Positions 1 to 9,918 are shown, counted from the stretch's first letter. The stretch is DNA of 64,000 nucleotides from Bryobacterales bacterium (GCA_020852175.1 JADZBH010000058.1:1-64000), one strand, 5' to 3'. Translations and numbers: made by a program. Notes: a model not told the origin generated them from the sequence alone.

Positions 1-951
<951 letters not shown>

Positions 952-1003
952 CCAAAGTAGATCGAAGTGACAGCCGGGCCGCGGCCCGGTTTGCGAAACG
1001 GAG

Positions 1004-1034
1004 CGGCGCCTGGGGCAACCCGGCGCCGTTTTTC
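1004..1034 (+). terminator. Rho-independent terminator of gap
   Basis: Perfect 7-bp arms CGGCGCC (1004-1010) and GGCGCCG (1022-1028) flank an 11-nt region that can add three more G-C pairs. TTTTT follows directly at 1029-1033. It sits about 50 bp after the gap stop and just before the cytochrome gene. A second GC palindrome (GCCGGGCCGCGGCCCGG, about 973-989) lies upstream without a T run. Confidence 0.85.
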
Positions 1035-1046
1035 TGTTTGTAGCCG

Positions 1047-1075
1047 TTTCCACGCTCGATACCGTGCTATATACT
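1047..1075 (+). promoter_or_regulatory. Candidate sigma70-type promoter for the cytochrome c/PQQ dehydrogenase operon
   Basis: TTTCCA (1047-1052, 4/6 to TTGACA) and TATACT (1070-1075, 5/6 to TATAAT) are separated by 17 bp, directly after the gap terminator. The predicted start of transcription near 1082 would place the GTG at 1085 at the very 5' end of the mRNA. This rests on consensus matching only. Confidence 0.4.
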
Positions 1076-1834
1076 GCGTCAGTCGTGTTCAGGGCCATTG
1101 TCTTCCTGCTTGCCGCCGGGACAGCCTGTGGGCAGCACAGTTCGCTCAAGCTGTCGAACCCCTTCCAGACGCCGGAGGACCGTGCCGCCGGTGCGATTGT
1201 CTTCCGGGGCCAGTGCGCCAGTTGCCACGGCGTGGACGGGAAGGGTGGGCACGGCGGTCCTGATTTGACGCGCGGCCCGTTCAAACACGCCGTGTCGGAA
1301 GAGGCGATGTTCCGCGTGATCTCGAAAGGCGTGCCGGGCACGGCGATGCCAGGTTTCAAGCTGGACGGCGCGCGCACGTGGCAGGTGATCACCTATATCG
1401 CCTCACTGGGCGCGGGCGCGGCGGCGGGGCGGGGCGATGCGGAGCGCGGCGCGAAGCTCACGGCCGGGCTGCGTTGCGCCGGATGCCATGACGGAGCGGC
1501 GCCCGATCTGGCCCGCACGGCGGAACGTCTCTCGCGCTCGGAACTGCGCCTGGCCCTGATGGACCCCGGAGCCGAGGTGGCCCCGGAGTATTGGCTCTGG
1601 CGCGGAAAGTTGCATGACGCGTCCCTCGTGGAGGGACGCCGGCTGAACGAGGACACCTTCTCGGTGCAGGTGGCGGAACGGTCCGGCCGCCTGCGTACGA
1701 TTGACAAGCGCGACCTCGCCGAAGCGAGCATCGAGCCGCGCTCGTCCATGCCCTCCTTCGCGGGCAAGCTGAGCGCAAGGGACCTCGACGACGTGCTGGC
1801 TTATCTGGAGAGCCTGCGGGGAGGCAGACCGTGA
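1064..1834 (+). CDS. Exported diheme c-type cytochrome
   Basis: Probable periplasmic electron acceptor for the PQQ dehydrogenase encoded immediately downstream. The protein is 256 aa from GTG 1064. A second GTG at 1085 gives a cleaner signal peptide (MFRAIVFLLAAGTACG) and fits the candidate promoter, so the start is uncertain. No Shine-Dalgarno is seen for either. Two haem motifs are visible: CASCH at residues 51-55 with a likely Met ligand in AMPGF near 95, and CAGCH at 138-142 with a likely Met ligand in SSMPSF near 228. The second half resembles the haem domains attached to PQQ and membrane-bound dehydrogenases. The stop overlaps the next gene by 4 bp (GTGA), so translational coupling is likely. 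Confidence 0.85.
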   Translation: MLYTASVVFRAIVFLLAAGTACGQHSSLKLSNPFQTPEDRAAGAIVFRGQCASCHGVDGKGGHGGPDLTRGPFKHAVSEEAMFRVISKGVPGTAMPGFKLDGARTWQVITYIASLGAGAAAGRGDAERGAKLTAGLRCAGCHDGAAPDLARTAERLSRSELRLALMDPGAEVAPEYWLWRGKLHDASLVEGRRLNEDTFSVQVAERSGRLRTIDKRDLAEASIEPRSSMPSFAGKLSARDLDDVLAYLESLRGGRP

Positions 1835-3438
1835 TGCGGGCACTGACGCAAATTTTCGCGATTCTTCCGCTGTGTGCCGCCGCGCTGGCGCAGTCTGGCG
1901 CGGAGTGGCCCGTCTATCATGGCGCGCCGTCGAGCTGGCACCACTCCTCGCTGGCTCGGATCACGACGGCCAACGTGAAGAACCTCGAGTTGAAGTGGGT
2001 GTGGCAGGCGCAGTCGCTCGAAAAGTTTGAAGCAACGCCGCTGGTCGTGAACGGCGTCATGTATCTCACCGAGGCGCCGAACAACATCGTGGCGCTCGAC
2101 CCGGCCACCGGACGCGAGTATTGGGTGTACGAACATCCCTTGCCCGAGGTGACCTATCCGTGTTGCGGGAAGGTGAACCGGGGCGTGTCATTGCACGACG
2201 GCATGCTCTACATGGGCACGCTCGACATGAAACTGGTGGCCGTGAACGCCGCCACGGGGAAGAAGGCCTGGGAGACCGTGGTGGGCGACTACCGCAAGGG
2301 GTACGCTCTCACGCACGCCCCCATGATCGTGAATGGCCTGGTGATGGTGGGCACGGCGGGCGGTGAACTCGGCATTCGCGGTTTCATCGCCGCCTATGAT
2401 GCCAGGACGGGAAAAGAGGTTTGGCGGTTCAAGACCATTCCCGAACCGGGCGAGCCGGGCAACGAAACCTGGGGCGGCGATTCCTGGAAACATGGCGGCG
2501 GCAGCGTCTGGCTGACCGGTTCGTATGACCCGGTCCTCAACCTGGCGTACTGGGGCATCGGCAATCCGGGCCCGGACTGGAACCCTTCGGTGCGGCCCGG
2601 CGACAATCTTTATTCGGATTGCGTGGTGGCGCTCGATCCGGCCACGGGCAAGATGAAATGGCACTTCCAGTTCACCCCTCACGACGAGTGGGACTGGGAT
2701 GCCGTTCAAACTCCCGTGCTGTTGGACGCCGTATGGAAGGGAAGCCCCCGCAAGCTGATGCTGTGGGCCAACCGCAACGGTTTCTACTATGTGTTTGACC
2801 GGGCGACGGGCGAGTTTCTTCACGGCTCGCCATTCGTAAAGCAGAACTGGGCCGAACGTCTTGACGCCAAGGGCCGCCCGGTGAAGGCGCCGGGCCGGGG
2901 GCCGAGCGCGCAGGGAACGCTGACCTACCCGGGCGTACAGGGCGGAACGAACTGGTTCGCGCCTTCCTATAGTCCGGTAACCAAACATTTCTACCTCAGC
3001 GTGTGGGACGACTATTCCAGCCTCTACTTTTCCTGGGACCAGCCTTATGAACAAGGCAAGTGGTATTCGGGCGGCGGCGTGAAATCCGACGTGGCTTCCA
3101 CCCGGCGCGAGCGCTTCCACCGGCGCGGCCCCGCCTCGGGCTATGGGGCCATCCGGGCGCTGCGATGGGACACCGGCGAGAAGGTGTGGGAGTACAAGAT
3201 GACCGACGTGAGCGAGAGCGGACTGCTGACGACCGCCTCGAACGTGTTGTTCAGCGGCAATCGGGAAGGCCACTTCTTCGCGCTCGACGCGGCCACGGGC
3301 GCGCTGCTATGGCGCGTGTATCTGGGCGGGCAGGGCGCTGCCTCGCCCATCACCTATTCCATTGCCGGCAAACAGTACGTCAGCGTGGCCAACGGCCATT
3401 CGATGTTCACGTTCGCCCTGCGCGAGGACGGGAAGTGA
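1831..3438 (+). CDS. PQQ-dependent alcohol/methanol-type dehydrogenase (eight-bladed propeller)
   Basis: Periplasmic quinoprotein that oxidises an alcohol or sugar and passes electrons to cytochrome c. The 535 aa include a signal peptide (about residues 1-20, ending AAALAQ). A vicinal disulfide pair CC at 111-112 (TYPCCGKV), the hallmark that packs against PQQ, is present. Repeated propeller W-motifs of the form ALDPATG..W are visible. The HDEWDWD segment at 284-290 matches the catalytic Asp region of PQQ alcohol dehydrogenases. GTG 1831 overlaps the upstream stop as GTGA; ATG 1834 is an equally good alternative. Substrate cannot be told from sequence. The 3' end overlaps the opposing YihY gene by 32 bp. 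Confidence 0.9.
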   Translation: MMRALTQIFAILPLCAAALAQSGAEWPVYHGAPSSWHHSSLARITTANVKNLELKWVWQAQSLEKFEATPLVVNGVMYLTEAPNNIVALDPATGREYWVYEHPLPEVTYPCCGKVNRGVSLHDGMLYMGTLDMKLVAVNAATGKKAWETVVGDYRKGYALTHAPMIVNGLVMVGTAGGELGIRGFIAAYDARTGKEVWRFKTIPEPGEPGNETWGGDSWKHGGGSVWLTGSYDPVLNLAYWGIGNPGPDWNPSVRPGDNLYSDCVVALDPATGKMKWHFQFTPHDEWDWDAVQTPVLLDAVWKGSPRKLMLWANRNGFYYVFDRATGEFLHGSPFVKQNWAERLDAKGRPVKAPGRGPSAQGTLTYPGVQGGTNWFAPSYSPVTKHFYLSVWDDYSSLYFSWDQPYEQGKWYSGGGVKSDVASTRRERFHRRGPASGYGAIRALRWDTGEKVWEYKMTDVSESGLLTTASNVLFSGNREGHFFALDAATGALLWRVYLGGQGAASPITYSIAGKQYVSVANGHSMFTFALREDGK

Positions 3439-4288
3439 ACAGGCGCGAGTGGGCGTGTTCGTAAGCGGCGTTGAAGGCGCAGCCGTACAGGGAGATCACG
3501 CTGAGCAGGTACAGCCACACGATGAGCGCGATCACCGTGGCCACGCTGCCGTACATGACGTTGTAGTTGGATACGTTGCGTACATACCAGCTAAACAGCA
3601 ACGTAACCAGGAACCAGAGCAGGGTGGCCACGATGGAGCCTCGCCAGACGCGCGCCCATGACTGGCGCCGGTGCGGACCCAGGCGGTACAGCAGCATGGT
3701 GACCAGCACCACGGCGAGAAACGCGATGAGCAGCCGGAGCACCTTGCCCAGGATGAACAGGCCCGATGTGACCTGGCTCATCATGGCATCGCCGTGAATG
3801 AGACCCAGAACCCAGCGCTCCGTGCGGTCGCCAAACAGAATGAGCGCCGAAGCGCCCACTGCGGGCAGGGCCGAGGTAAGCACTAGCAAGGCCGCATAGC
3901 CGCGCTGCTGCCACCAGGGGCGGCCGACAGGCACATGGTAGACGGCGTTGAAGCCCTCCATCAGGCTGAGCATCAGGCCCGAAGCGGCATAGGTGCTGAT
4001 GAGCGTGGCGCCAATGAGAACCGAAAGCGGGCGCTGTCCTTCGACCACGAATCGGCGCAGCACCAGGTCCTCCGCGCCGGGTGGAACGATGCGTTCCAGG
4101 AAGCGCGCCAGCACCTGAAGCATCGGCCGGGCCTGTGCCTGCACGAGCAGCGTGGCCAGCGTGGTCAGCACGGGAAAAAAAGCCAGCAGGGCGGAGTAAG
4201 CGGCGCCCTTGGAGATGGAAAGACAGTTTTCCTGGTACGTTGTCCAGGCTGCCCTCCGCAACAGGGCCAATGTACGCATCACCGTCAT
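3407..4288 (-). CDS. YihY/BrkB family inner-membrane protein
   Basis: A 293-aa polytopic membrane protein of the YihY (formerly ribonuclease BN) family. The family role is unsettled, and RNase activity was a historical misassignment. The N-terminal segment SISKGAAYSALLAFFPVLTT carries the typical amphipathic start of the family, followed by about six hydrophobic segments (for example SVLIGATLISTYAASGLMLS and IVATLLWFLVTLLFSWYV). I chose ATG 4288 because it overlaps the preceding TGA as ATGA. The frame stays open another 73 codons upstream, but that part is an Arg/Pro-rich shadow of the neighbouring gene. It is last in a four-gene minus-strand operon. Confidence 0.85.
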   Translation of the reverse strand: MTVMRTLALLRRAAWTTYQENCLSISKGAAYSALLAFFPVLTTLATLLVQAQARPMLQVLARFLERIVPPGAEDLVLRRFVVEGQRPLSVLIGATLISTYAASGLMLSLMEGFNAVYHVPVGRPWWQQRGYAALLVLTSALPAVGASALILFGDRTERWVLGLIHGDAMMSQVTSGLFILGKVLRLLIAFLAVVLVTMLLYRLGPHRRQSWARVWRGSIVATLLWFLVTLLFSWYVRNVSNYNVMYGSVATVIALIVWLYLLSVISLYGCAFNAAYEHAHSRLFTSRPRAGRT

Positions 4289-7200
4289 CCGGCGTCCCCA
4301 TGGCGGGCGCGCCAGGCCTCGCGCGCCGCGAAGACGAGCGAGAGCGCCCACGTGGCCAGGGAGAGCCAGCCGAAGAGGCGTGTTTCGAGGGAGGCGTGGA
4401 ACCGCAGCTCGATGTGAGAGGAGGCCGAAGGCGCCACTCGCGCCAGCAGGAAACCAAGGGCGTCGGCGCTGGTGGGTACGGCGCGGCCATCCTGGGTCAC
4501 CCGCCAACCGGGGTGAAAGTTGATCTGAGTGGCCAGCAGATGGCCGGCCGGCACGGCCACGCTCATGCGCGCCTGTGAGCGTGTGGGCCAGAAAGCGTAT
4601 GGGCGCACGCGCCTGGGATCGTGAATCGCCGCAAGGTAGGTTCGCAGCGCGCCGGCTCCTTCGGACAGTGGGGAACGGGAGACGGTCTCCTCGGGGAGGA
4701 TCAGGTGAAACAGTCCTGAGTAGGGCACTCGGTAGATGCGATCGCCGCGCGAGGAGTAAACAAGCGGCAGAAGTCCATCGTATTTGCCCGGCAGACGCGT
4801 GTCCCGGAAATACTCCGAGGATTCGGCGGTGTGCACGGCTACATACTGGGCGCCGAGAGCGGAGAGGATCCAGACGGCATCGCGGCCTTCGTTGCCGGGC
4901 TGGGTGCGGGCCGAGGCGCGGGCGCGATAGAAGAGGTCGACCGAGCGGCGGTCGCTGAGCCCCGACTCGAAGGTGCCGCCCAGTTGGGGAAAGCTGGTGA
5001 TGGCGTTCAACCGGTAACGCGTACCGCCGGAGACGGCGACGCGTCCTTCCGGCCGCAGCGCGCGCAAGGCGTCGATAGTGCGCCGCTCCGCCGTCTGGCT
5101 GGGGGGAATCGGGTACAGCGGCGCGTAGGAGGCGAGGGCATACCGTTTCACCTGCCCCGCCCCAAGCGAGACCGCCAACAACAGCAGGCCGAAGCCGGCG
5201 GCCTGCACCAGCAGCCAGCGATGGCGCGCCATGTGTCGGATGGCCTCCATGCCCAGCAGGATGAGGAACAGCTCAAACTCCATCGCGTAGCGGCGTGACT
5301 CGGGCACAGTGTTGTAGCCGAACCTGTAGAAACCCGCGACGATCCAGGTGAAGCCGAAGGCGCACAGGGCGAGGTAGCAAAACCAGAACGACTGGCGGAA
5401 GCGGAGAAACAGGGCGCGGATGAGCAAAGCTCCCAATGGCAGGCCCGCGAGCATCCAGGCCTGGGAGGTTTGAAATTTGTATTCGTATGCATCCTTGGGC
5501 CAGTTGAAGGCCATCGTATAGATGAAGGATGGGGTGAGCCAGAAGGAGGCGAGAAGATATGCGAGGGCCGACGAAGCGAGCAGGCGGACAGGGCGGAAAT
5601 TCGTCCAGGCGAAGGTGCGCGCGCCGGCGAGCAGCATTGCCAGCATGCACCAGGCGAGCGCGACAGCGGCGATCCAGTTCGACAAGGTAACCGCCATCAT
5701 GGCGAGTGACGCCAGGAAAATGCGCCAGAAGCCGGGACGCGTGGCGGCCAGCCAGGCGGCCAGAATCGCCAGCGGCAACAGGGCCAGTCCGGTGTTGTGC
5801 GGGCCCTCCCCGTACTTCGCCAGCACCTGCAACCGCCACGGCAACTGGGCGAGCCCCCGGTCCGTGTCCAACTGTTCGAACAGAGCGTAGGCGGGCGACC
5901 ACAGCGTCCAGGCCAGGGCGCTCAACGTGGCCCACAGCGCGCTGCGCGTGAAGTAGCGGACCAGCCACCACAGGCTGAGCGGCGCCAGGCAGGCGGCCAT
6001 GGCCATGAGCAGCCGCCAGAGATAAGGGAAGTCGAGAGCAGGAGCCAGCCACGTGGCCGCCGTGGCCGCATAAGGGAGCAGCGGCAGATAGAGAAACTGC
6101 GTGGGCAGGCCGTTGTAGTGAAGCGGATCCCAACTCCAGGGGTGCGGGTTGGCGGCGATGGTACGCGCGATGGAGGCGTAGCCCATCTCGATGCTATCCC
6201 GGTAGACGGATTCGCCAGGCAGGAAGAGAACGGGGTTCAACCCGAAGCTGACGGCGGCGGTGATCGCCAGGCCGGCCACCGTCCGTGTTCGAGGCTTCCA
6301 CCGTTGTGAAAACGGGCCGCCGCCACGCGCGCTCAGGAGCAGATAAACAAGGATGAGCAGGGTGAGCGCCGTCACCAGGCGCCCGATGGCGTTCTCGCGC
6401 GGCAGCGTGAATGAAAGCAGGATGTCCTGATCCCCCGGCGGAGCCGCCACGAGCAGAAACCCGAGCGGGTCGGCCTGAACGGGAAGAGACGCGCCGGCGG
6501 CGGAATAGGCGCGCCAGGCGGAATCGAAGTTCTCCTGCACCACGAGCGCTTCGCCATGGGCGAAACGGCCTTGGATGCGGATGCGGTCCGGCGCCTCGCG
6601 CGTGAATTGCAGGCGGCTGTCCGGGCCGTTTTCGATGGCGGCGGCGTAGGCGCGCAAATGATCGGTATTGACCGGACGCGCGATGACGGGAATCGCCGCC
6701 AGTTCGCCGCGGCGCACCACGCGGGCGCGTTCGGGGAAGCGGCGGGGAATGCGGTACAGGAAATCTCCCGCACCGCTGGAGTAGACCGGCTCCAGATGCC
6801 TGGCGAAGAGGTCCGTGCGCACATAGTCGTGGTAAACCTCGGCGGACTGCTTCTCGTGCACGGCGATGGCGTCGACGCCGAACGCCTGCATCCAGACACG
6901 GGTCAATTCCGGGTCCTCGCCGAAGGTGGCCTGGTAGTAAGGCTCGACGACGAGGTCATTCAACATGCCCTGCTCGGAGCCGCCGCCGAGTTGAGGAATG
7001 CCATACCAGGCGTTGAACCAGAAGCGAAGCGAACCGGTTGCCAGGATACGCTGGCCGGGCATGTGGCCGGCGATCCACTGCGTCATCCGGTATTCGATGC
7101 GGTTCTCCGGCGTGCGGTCCTCCGGGAAGTAGTTCCAGGCGCGGCGTAGATAGCCCTTGGCGGGAATGAGCGCGGCCACGAAGAGCGCCAGGACAGCCGC

Positions 7201-8334
7201 GCGAGGCAGCCATTGCCCCCAACGCGGATGAACCGGGCCGAAGCGGCGCGAAGCCAGCCAGCGAAGCGCTTCCACGCCGAGCAGGATCAACGCAAGATCG
7301 AGCTCCGGCGCCAGGCGTTGCGGTTCGCCGAAGACGCGAAATTGGAACAGGTCTTCGCCGGAAACGTTCAGCGTGAACAGCATGGCGAAGCCCGCGACAA
7401 AGACGAACCACGACCGTTCCGGGCGGCCCTGCGCGCGCCGGTAGGTGAGGCACGCGTACAGGACGGTCAGGACGAGGGCAAGAAGCGCCGACCACAGGTG
7501 GCCCGGTTGCGACACCCAGCGCATGTTACGCGTGGTGATCTGGAGGTAGCTGGGCGAAAGCCACGAAGCCGTGAGCCCGTAGGCCAGCAGGGCGATGGCC
7601 GCGCCTCGCGCCCACACCCATGCGTCCTTCTCGCCCAGAAAGACGGCCCAGGCGAGAAAGGGAAACGTCAGTGCGAGCGCCGTGGCGCCGTAGAAGTTGA
7701 TCGAGACCGAGGCGGCGCACAACACCGCCGCCAGCGCCAGCCAGGCCGTGCGGCCGCGGCGTAATCCAATCCAGGCCACGCCAAGAGCCCACGGCAGCAG
7801 CGCCCATGCCGACATGTGGGGCCCTTCGCCCCAGCGTATGAGTGCGTTCAATCGGTTGGGCAGCCAGTAGACTTTGGAGACGTCTTCCCAGAAGGCGGGC
7901 AGGATGAGATAGCCGGGCGAGATGAGCAGCGAAGCCAGGGCCGCGGCAGCCGCCGCCAGCCGCGAGCGCGTGCAGACAAAGACCAGGAAGTAGACGCCGC
8001 CGATGGCTGCGCAGTAAAAGAAGGCCGTGAACAGGTGATAGGAGTGCGCGAACGAGCGGCCCGTCCATTCGTGCAACAACGCCGTACCGTAGCGAATGCC
8101 CGGCGGGTAGAGGTAATCCCAGCGCGTGCCGCAATACCAGTCGGGTTGCCAGTTCGGATGAGGCAGGTTGTTTGAGAGAAACCGGGCGTCGGAGATGAAG
8201 GTGCTCTCGATGGTGCCCCAGCTATCGAGAAAGCCGAGCGAAAAGAGCGGCCCAATGAATACGGCGGCCAGCGCGGCGAACACCAGCAGATCGGCCGCCG
8301 GAGCCAGCCAGCGCCGCGGCTCAGACAGAAGCAT
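4285..8334 (-). CDS. Giant GT-C-like membrane protein made of two tandem homologous halves
   Basis: A 1349-aa polytopic membrane protein with two successive copies of one unit of about 670 residues. Each unit has a first TM, a large periplasmic loop rich in W, P and D (LPHPNWQPDWY in copy 1, NPHPWSWDPLHYNG in copy 2), then about ten TMs and a soluble C-terminal domain. Matching landmarks are GEGPH (about residues 167 and 839), PQLGG (about 444 and 1112) and a W-R beta motif (about 601 and 1270), a constant offset of 668-672. The architecture resembles GT-C glycosyltransferases and the PTPS-related/YfhO membrane families. An enzymatic role in lipid-linked glycan transfer is inference. I chose ATG 8334 (14-bp overlap with the GT2 gene); the frame continues 41 codons upstream as low-quality sequence. 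Confidence 0.75.
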   Translation of the reverse strand: MLLSEPRRWLAPAADLLVFAALAAVFIGPLFSLGFLDSWGTIESTFISDARFLSNNLPHPNWQPDWYCGTRWDYLYPPGIRYGTALLHEWTGRSFAHSYHLFTAFFYCAAIGGVYFLVFVCTRSRLAAAAAALASLLISPGYLILPAFWEDVSKVYWLPNRLNALIRWGEGPHMSAWALLPWALGVAWIGLRRGRTAWLALAAVLCAASVSINFYGATALALTFPFLAWAVFLGEKDAWVWARGAAIALLAYGLTASWLSPSYLQITTRNMRWVSQPGHLWSALLALVLTVLYACLTYRRAQGRPERSWFVFVAGFAMLFTLNVSGEDLFQFRVFGEPQRLAPELDLALILLGVEALRWLASRRFGPVHPRWGQWLPRAAVLALFVAALIPAKGYLRRAWNYFPEDRTPENRIEYRMTQWIAGHMPGQRILATGSLRFWFNAWYGIPQLGGGSEQGMLNDLVVEPYYQATFGEDPELTRVWMQAFGVDAIAVHEKQSAEVYHDYVRTDLFARHLEPVYSSGAGDFLYRIPRRFPERARVVRRGELAAIPVIARPVNTDHLRAYAAAIENGPDSRLQFTREAPDRIRIQGRFAHGEALVVQENFDSAWRAYSAAGASLPVQADPLGFLLVAAPPGDQDILLSFTLPRENAIGRLVTALTLLILVYLLLSARGGGPFSQRWKPRTRTVAGLAITAAVSFGLNPVLFLPGESVYRDSIEMGYASIARTIAANPHPWSWDPLHYNGLPTQFLYLPLLPYAATAATWLAPALDFPYLWRLLMAMAACLAPLSLWWLVRYFTRSALWATLSALAWTLWSPAYALFEQLDTDRGLAQLPWRLQVLAKYGEGPHNTGLALLPLAILAAWLAATRPGFWRIFLASLAMMAVTLSNWIAAVALAWCMLAMLLAGARTFAWTNFRPVRLLASSALAYLLASFWLTPSFIYTMAFNWPKDAYEYKFQTSQAWMLAGLPLGALLIRALFLRFRQSFWFCYLALCAFGFTWIVAGFYRFGYNTVPESRRYAMEFELFLILLGMEAIRHMARHRWLLVQAAGFGLLLLAVSLGAGQVKRYALASYAPLYPIPPSQTAERRTIDALRALRPEGRVAVSGGTRYRLNAITSFPQLGGTFESGLSDRRSVDLFYRARASARTQPGNEGRDAVWILSALGAQYVAVHTAESSEYFRDTRLPGKYDGLLPLVYSSRGDRIYRVPYSGLFHLILPEETVSRSPLSEGAGALRTYLAAIHDPRRVRPYAFWPTRSQARMSVAVPAGHLLATQINFHPGWRVTQDGRAVPTSADALGFLLARVAPSASSHIELRFHASLETRLFGWLSLATWALSLVFAAREAWRARHGDAG
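4300..8320 (-). repeat. Tandem intragenic duplication (two units of about 2 kb, diverged)
   Basis: Protein-level repeat inside the GT-C-like gene. Unit 1 lies at about 8320-6310 and unit 2 at about 6310-4300. Co-linear landmarks are spaced 668-672 residues apart over the whole unit: the acidic first loop, WGEGPH/YGEGPH, LSPSYL/LTPSFI, IPQLGGGSEQG/FPQLGGTFESG, PVYSSGAGDFLYRIP/LVYSSRGDRIYRVP and DPLGFLL/DALGFLL. Identity is moderate, so the duplication is old rather than an assembly artefact. Confidence 0.85.
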
Positions 8335-9127
8335 GCCCGTTGGAAGGAGTTGCCGCACCGGTGTACCGGCCGCCCAGGCTCTCAAAGCGGCGTTGCTTCC
8401 AGAAACCGGCGCGGTGCAGAATGTAGCGCGCCAGCACCCAGAGAATCGAGATGCCATAGCGCGAACTTTGCAGGAACGACGCCGACGAAGCCTGCGGAAA
8501 ATAACGCGTCGGAACGGGCACCTCGGCGATACGCGCCTTCACTTCGACGAATTGGGCCATGATCTCCTGGTCGAAGATGAAGTTGTCCGAGTTCATTTCG
8601 ACGTGGACCGCTTCCAGGATCTCCCGCGTGTAGGCGCGGTAGCCGGTGTGATATTCGGCCAGCTTCAACCCGAAGACGGCATTTTCGCATCCGGTGAGAA
8701 ACCGGTTGGCGATGTACTTCCACCACGGCATGCCCTGTTCCATCACACGGCCGCCAAGCAGCCGCGAACCCAGCACGACGTCGGCCTCGCCGCGTTGAAT
8801 CGGCGCGATCACCTCGGGCAGCAGCGCCGGATCGTACTGATAGTCCGGGTGAACCATGACGATGATGCCGGCGCCGGCCCGCAAGGCTTCGCGATAACAG
8901 GTCTTTTGATTGGCGCCGTAGCCATAGTTCCGGTTATGGACAAACAGTTCGAGCCCAAGCTCCCGGGCAATCTGAATGGTTTCATCCGAGCTGCCGTCGT
9001 CCACCAGAATGACCAGATCCACCACGTCGTGAGGCAGTTCGGCATAGGTCATGCGCAAAGTGCGAGCCGCATTGTAGGCGGGCATGACGACAACCACCTT
9101 GGGCGCGCGCGCCGGGGACGGACTCAT
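8321..9127 (-). CDS. Glycosyltransferase family 2 (dolichol/polyprenyl-phosphate sugar synthase-like)
   Basis: A 268-aa GT-A fold enzyme that likely transfers a sugar from a nucleotide sugar to a lipid phosphate on the cytoplasmic face of the membrane. It begins PKVVVVMPAYNAARTL, followed by the nucleotide-binding LVDDGSSDET and the metal-binding region around VHPDYQYDP, as in DPM1/GtrB-like proteins. It lacks the C-terminal TM pair of GtrB. I chose ATG 9127 since it overlaps the methyltransferase stop as ATGA; the 73-codon upstream extension is shadow. Its partner is probably the GT-C-like protein encoded just downstream, since GT2 lipid-sugar synthases commonly feed GT-C transferases. Confidence 0.88.
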   Translation of the reverse strand: MSPSPARAPKVVVVMPAYNAARTLRMTYAELPHDVVDLVILVDDGSSDETIQIARELGLELFVHNRNYGYGANQKTCYREALRAGAGIIVMVHPDYQYDPALLPEVIAPIQRGEADVVLGSRLLGGRVMEQGMPWWKYIANRFLTGCENAVFGLKLAEYHTGYRAYTREILEAVHVEMNSDNFIFDQEIMAQFVEVKARIAEVPVPTRYFPQASSASFLQSSRYGISILWVLARYILHRAGFWKQRRFESLGGRYTGAATPSNGHASV

Positions 9128-9825
9128 GTTTCCCCCCCCGCCGGCCGGGCCATCACGACAAACTGGTAGGCGAACAACTCCTTCCAGACCCGCGCCAGAA
9201 ACGCCGAACTCCGGTTGGCCAGGCGGAGCCACCGCGCGCCCGCCGAACGGGGAAACCGTAGTTCCAGCGGCGGAACGGTAAGTCTCGACAGGGTGGCCTG
9301 CAACCCCGCGGACTCGAATAATTCCACCCAGTTTGTCCACATACAAAATTGAAGATGCGTACGGTCGAACAGACCCTTGTCCTGTCTGGGGAACCGCCCC
9401 ATCAGGACGTTCAAACGGAAATACCAGTGGCCGCTGTTGGGCAGCGAGGCCACCAGGATGCCCTCGGCGGCCAGCAACGGACGCAAGGCCCGCAGCAATG
9501 CCGCCGGATCGCGCAGGTGTTCCAGCACGTCGGCGCAGAGGATGAATTCGAAAGCGCCCTCCAGCGGCGGCAGACCCGCATCCAAATCCGTCTGCTGAAA
9601 CTCTACATGCTGCATCGCCATGCCGGTCAAAGGGAAACGTTCCAACGCAACCACGCGGTAGCCACGTTCGTGCAGCAGCAGTGACAGTTCGCCGCTGCCC
9701 GCACCCACGTCCAGCACGCGGCGTCCGTTTCCTAAAGAAGGCAGCACCCCCAAAATCTGCTGGTGGCTGCTCTCCGGACTCAATTTAATCGCGTAGTAAG
9801 TCCGTTGCGTCGTGGACGGCGTCAC
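9124..9825 (-). CDS. Class I SAM-dependent methyltransferase
   Basis: A 233-aa methyltransferase with the SAM-binding motif I VLDVGAGSGELSLLL (about residues 37-51), an acidic motif II (VVALERF) and the post-motif DVLEHLRDP typical of the Methyltransf_11/23 group acting on small molecules, lipids or glycans. The start is GTG 9825, preceded by a good Shine-Dalgarno GAGGT about 8 nt upstream. It is first in the envelope operon; the next gene overlaps by 4 bp. The context suggests a glycan or lipid-linked substrate, but nothing in the sequence identifies it. Confidence 0.85.
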   Translation of the reverse strand: MTPSTTQRTYYAIKLSPESSHQQILGVLPSLGNGRRVLDVGAGSGELSLLLHERGYRVVALERFPLTGMAMQHVEFQQTDLDAGLPPLEGAFEFILCADVLEHLRDPAALLRALRPLLAAEGILVASLPNSGHWYFRLNVLMGRFPRQDKGLFDRTHLQFCMWTNWVELFESAGLQATLSRLTVPPLELRFPRSAGARWLRLANRSSAFLARVWKELFAYQFVVMARPAGGET

Positions 9826-9918
9826 TGGGTTACCTCATTCAGTGTAACGGTTTGCGCGGCACGCGGGCGGCGGCCGTTGCGGGCGCGTCGCGCCGCGCGT
9901 TACCTTGGTTGCTAACGC

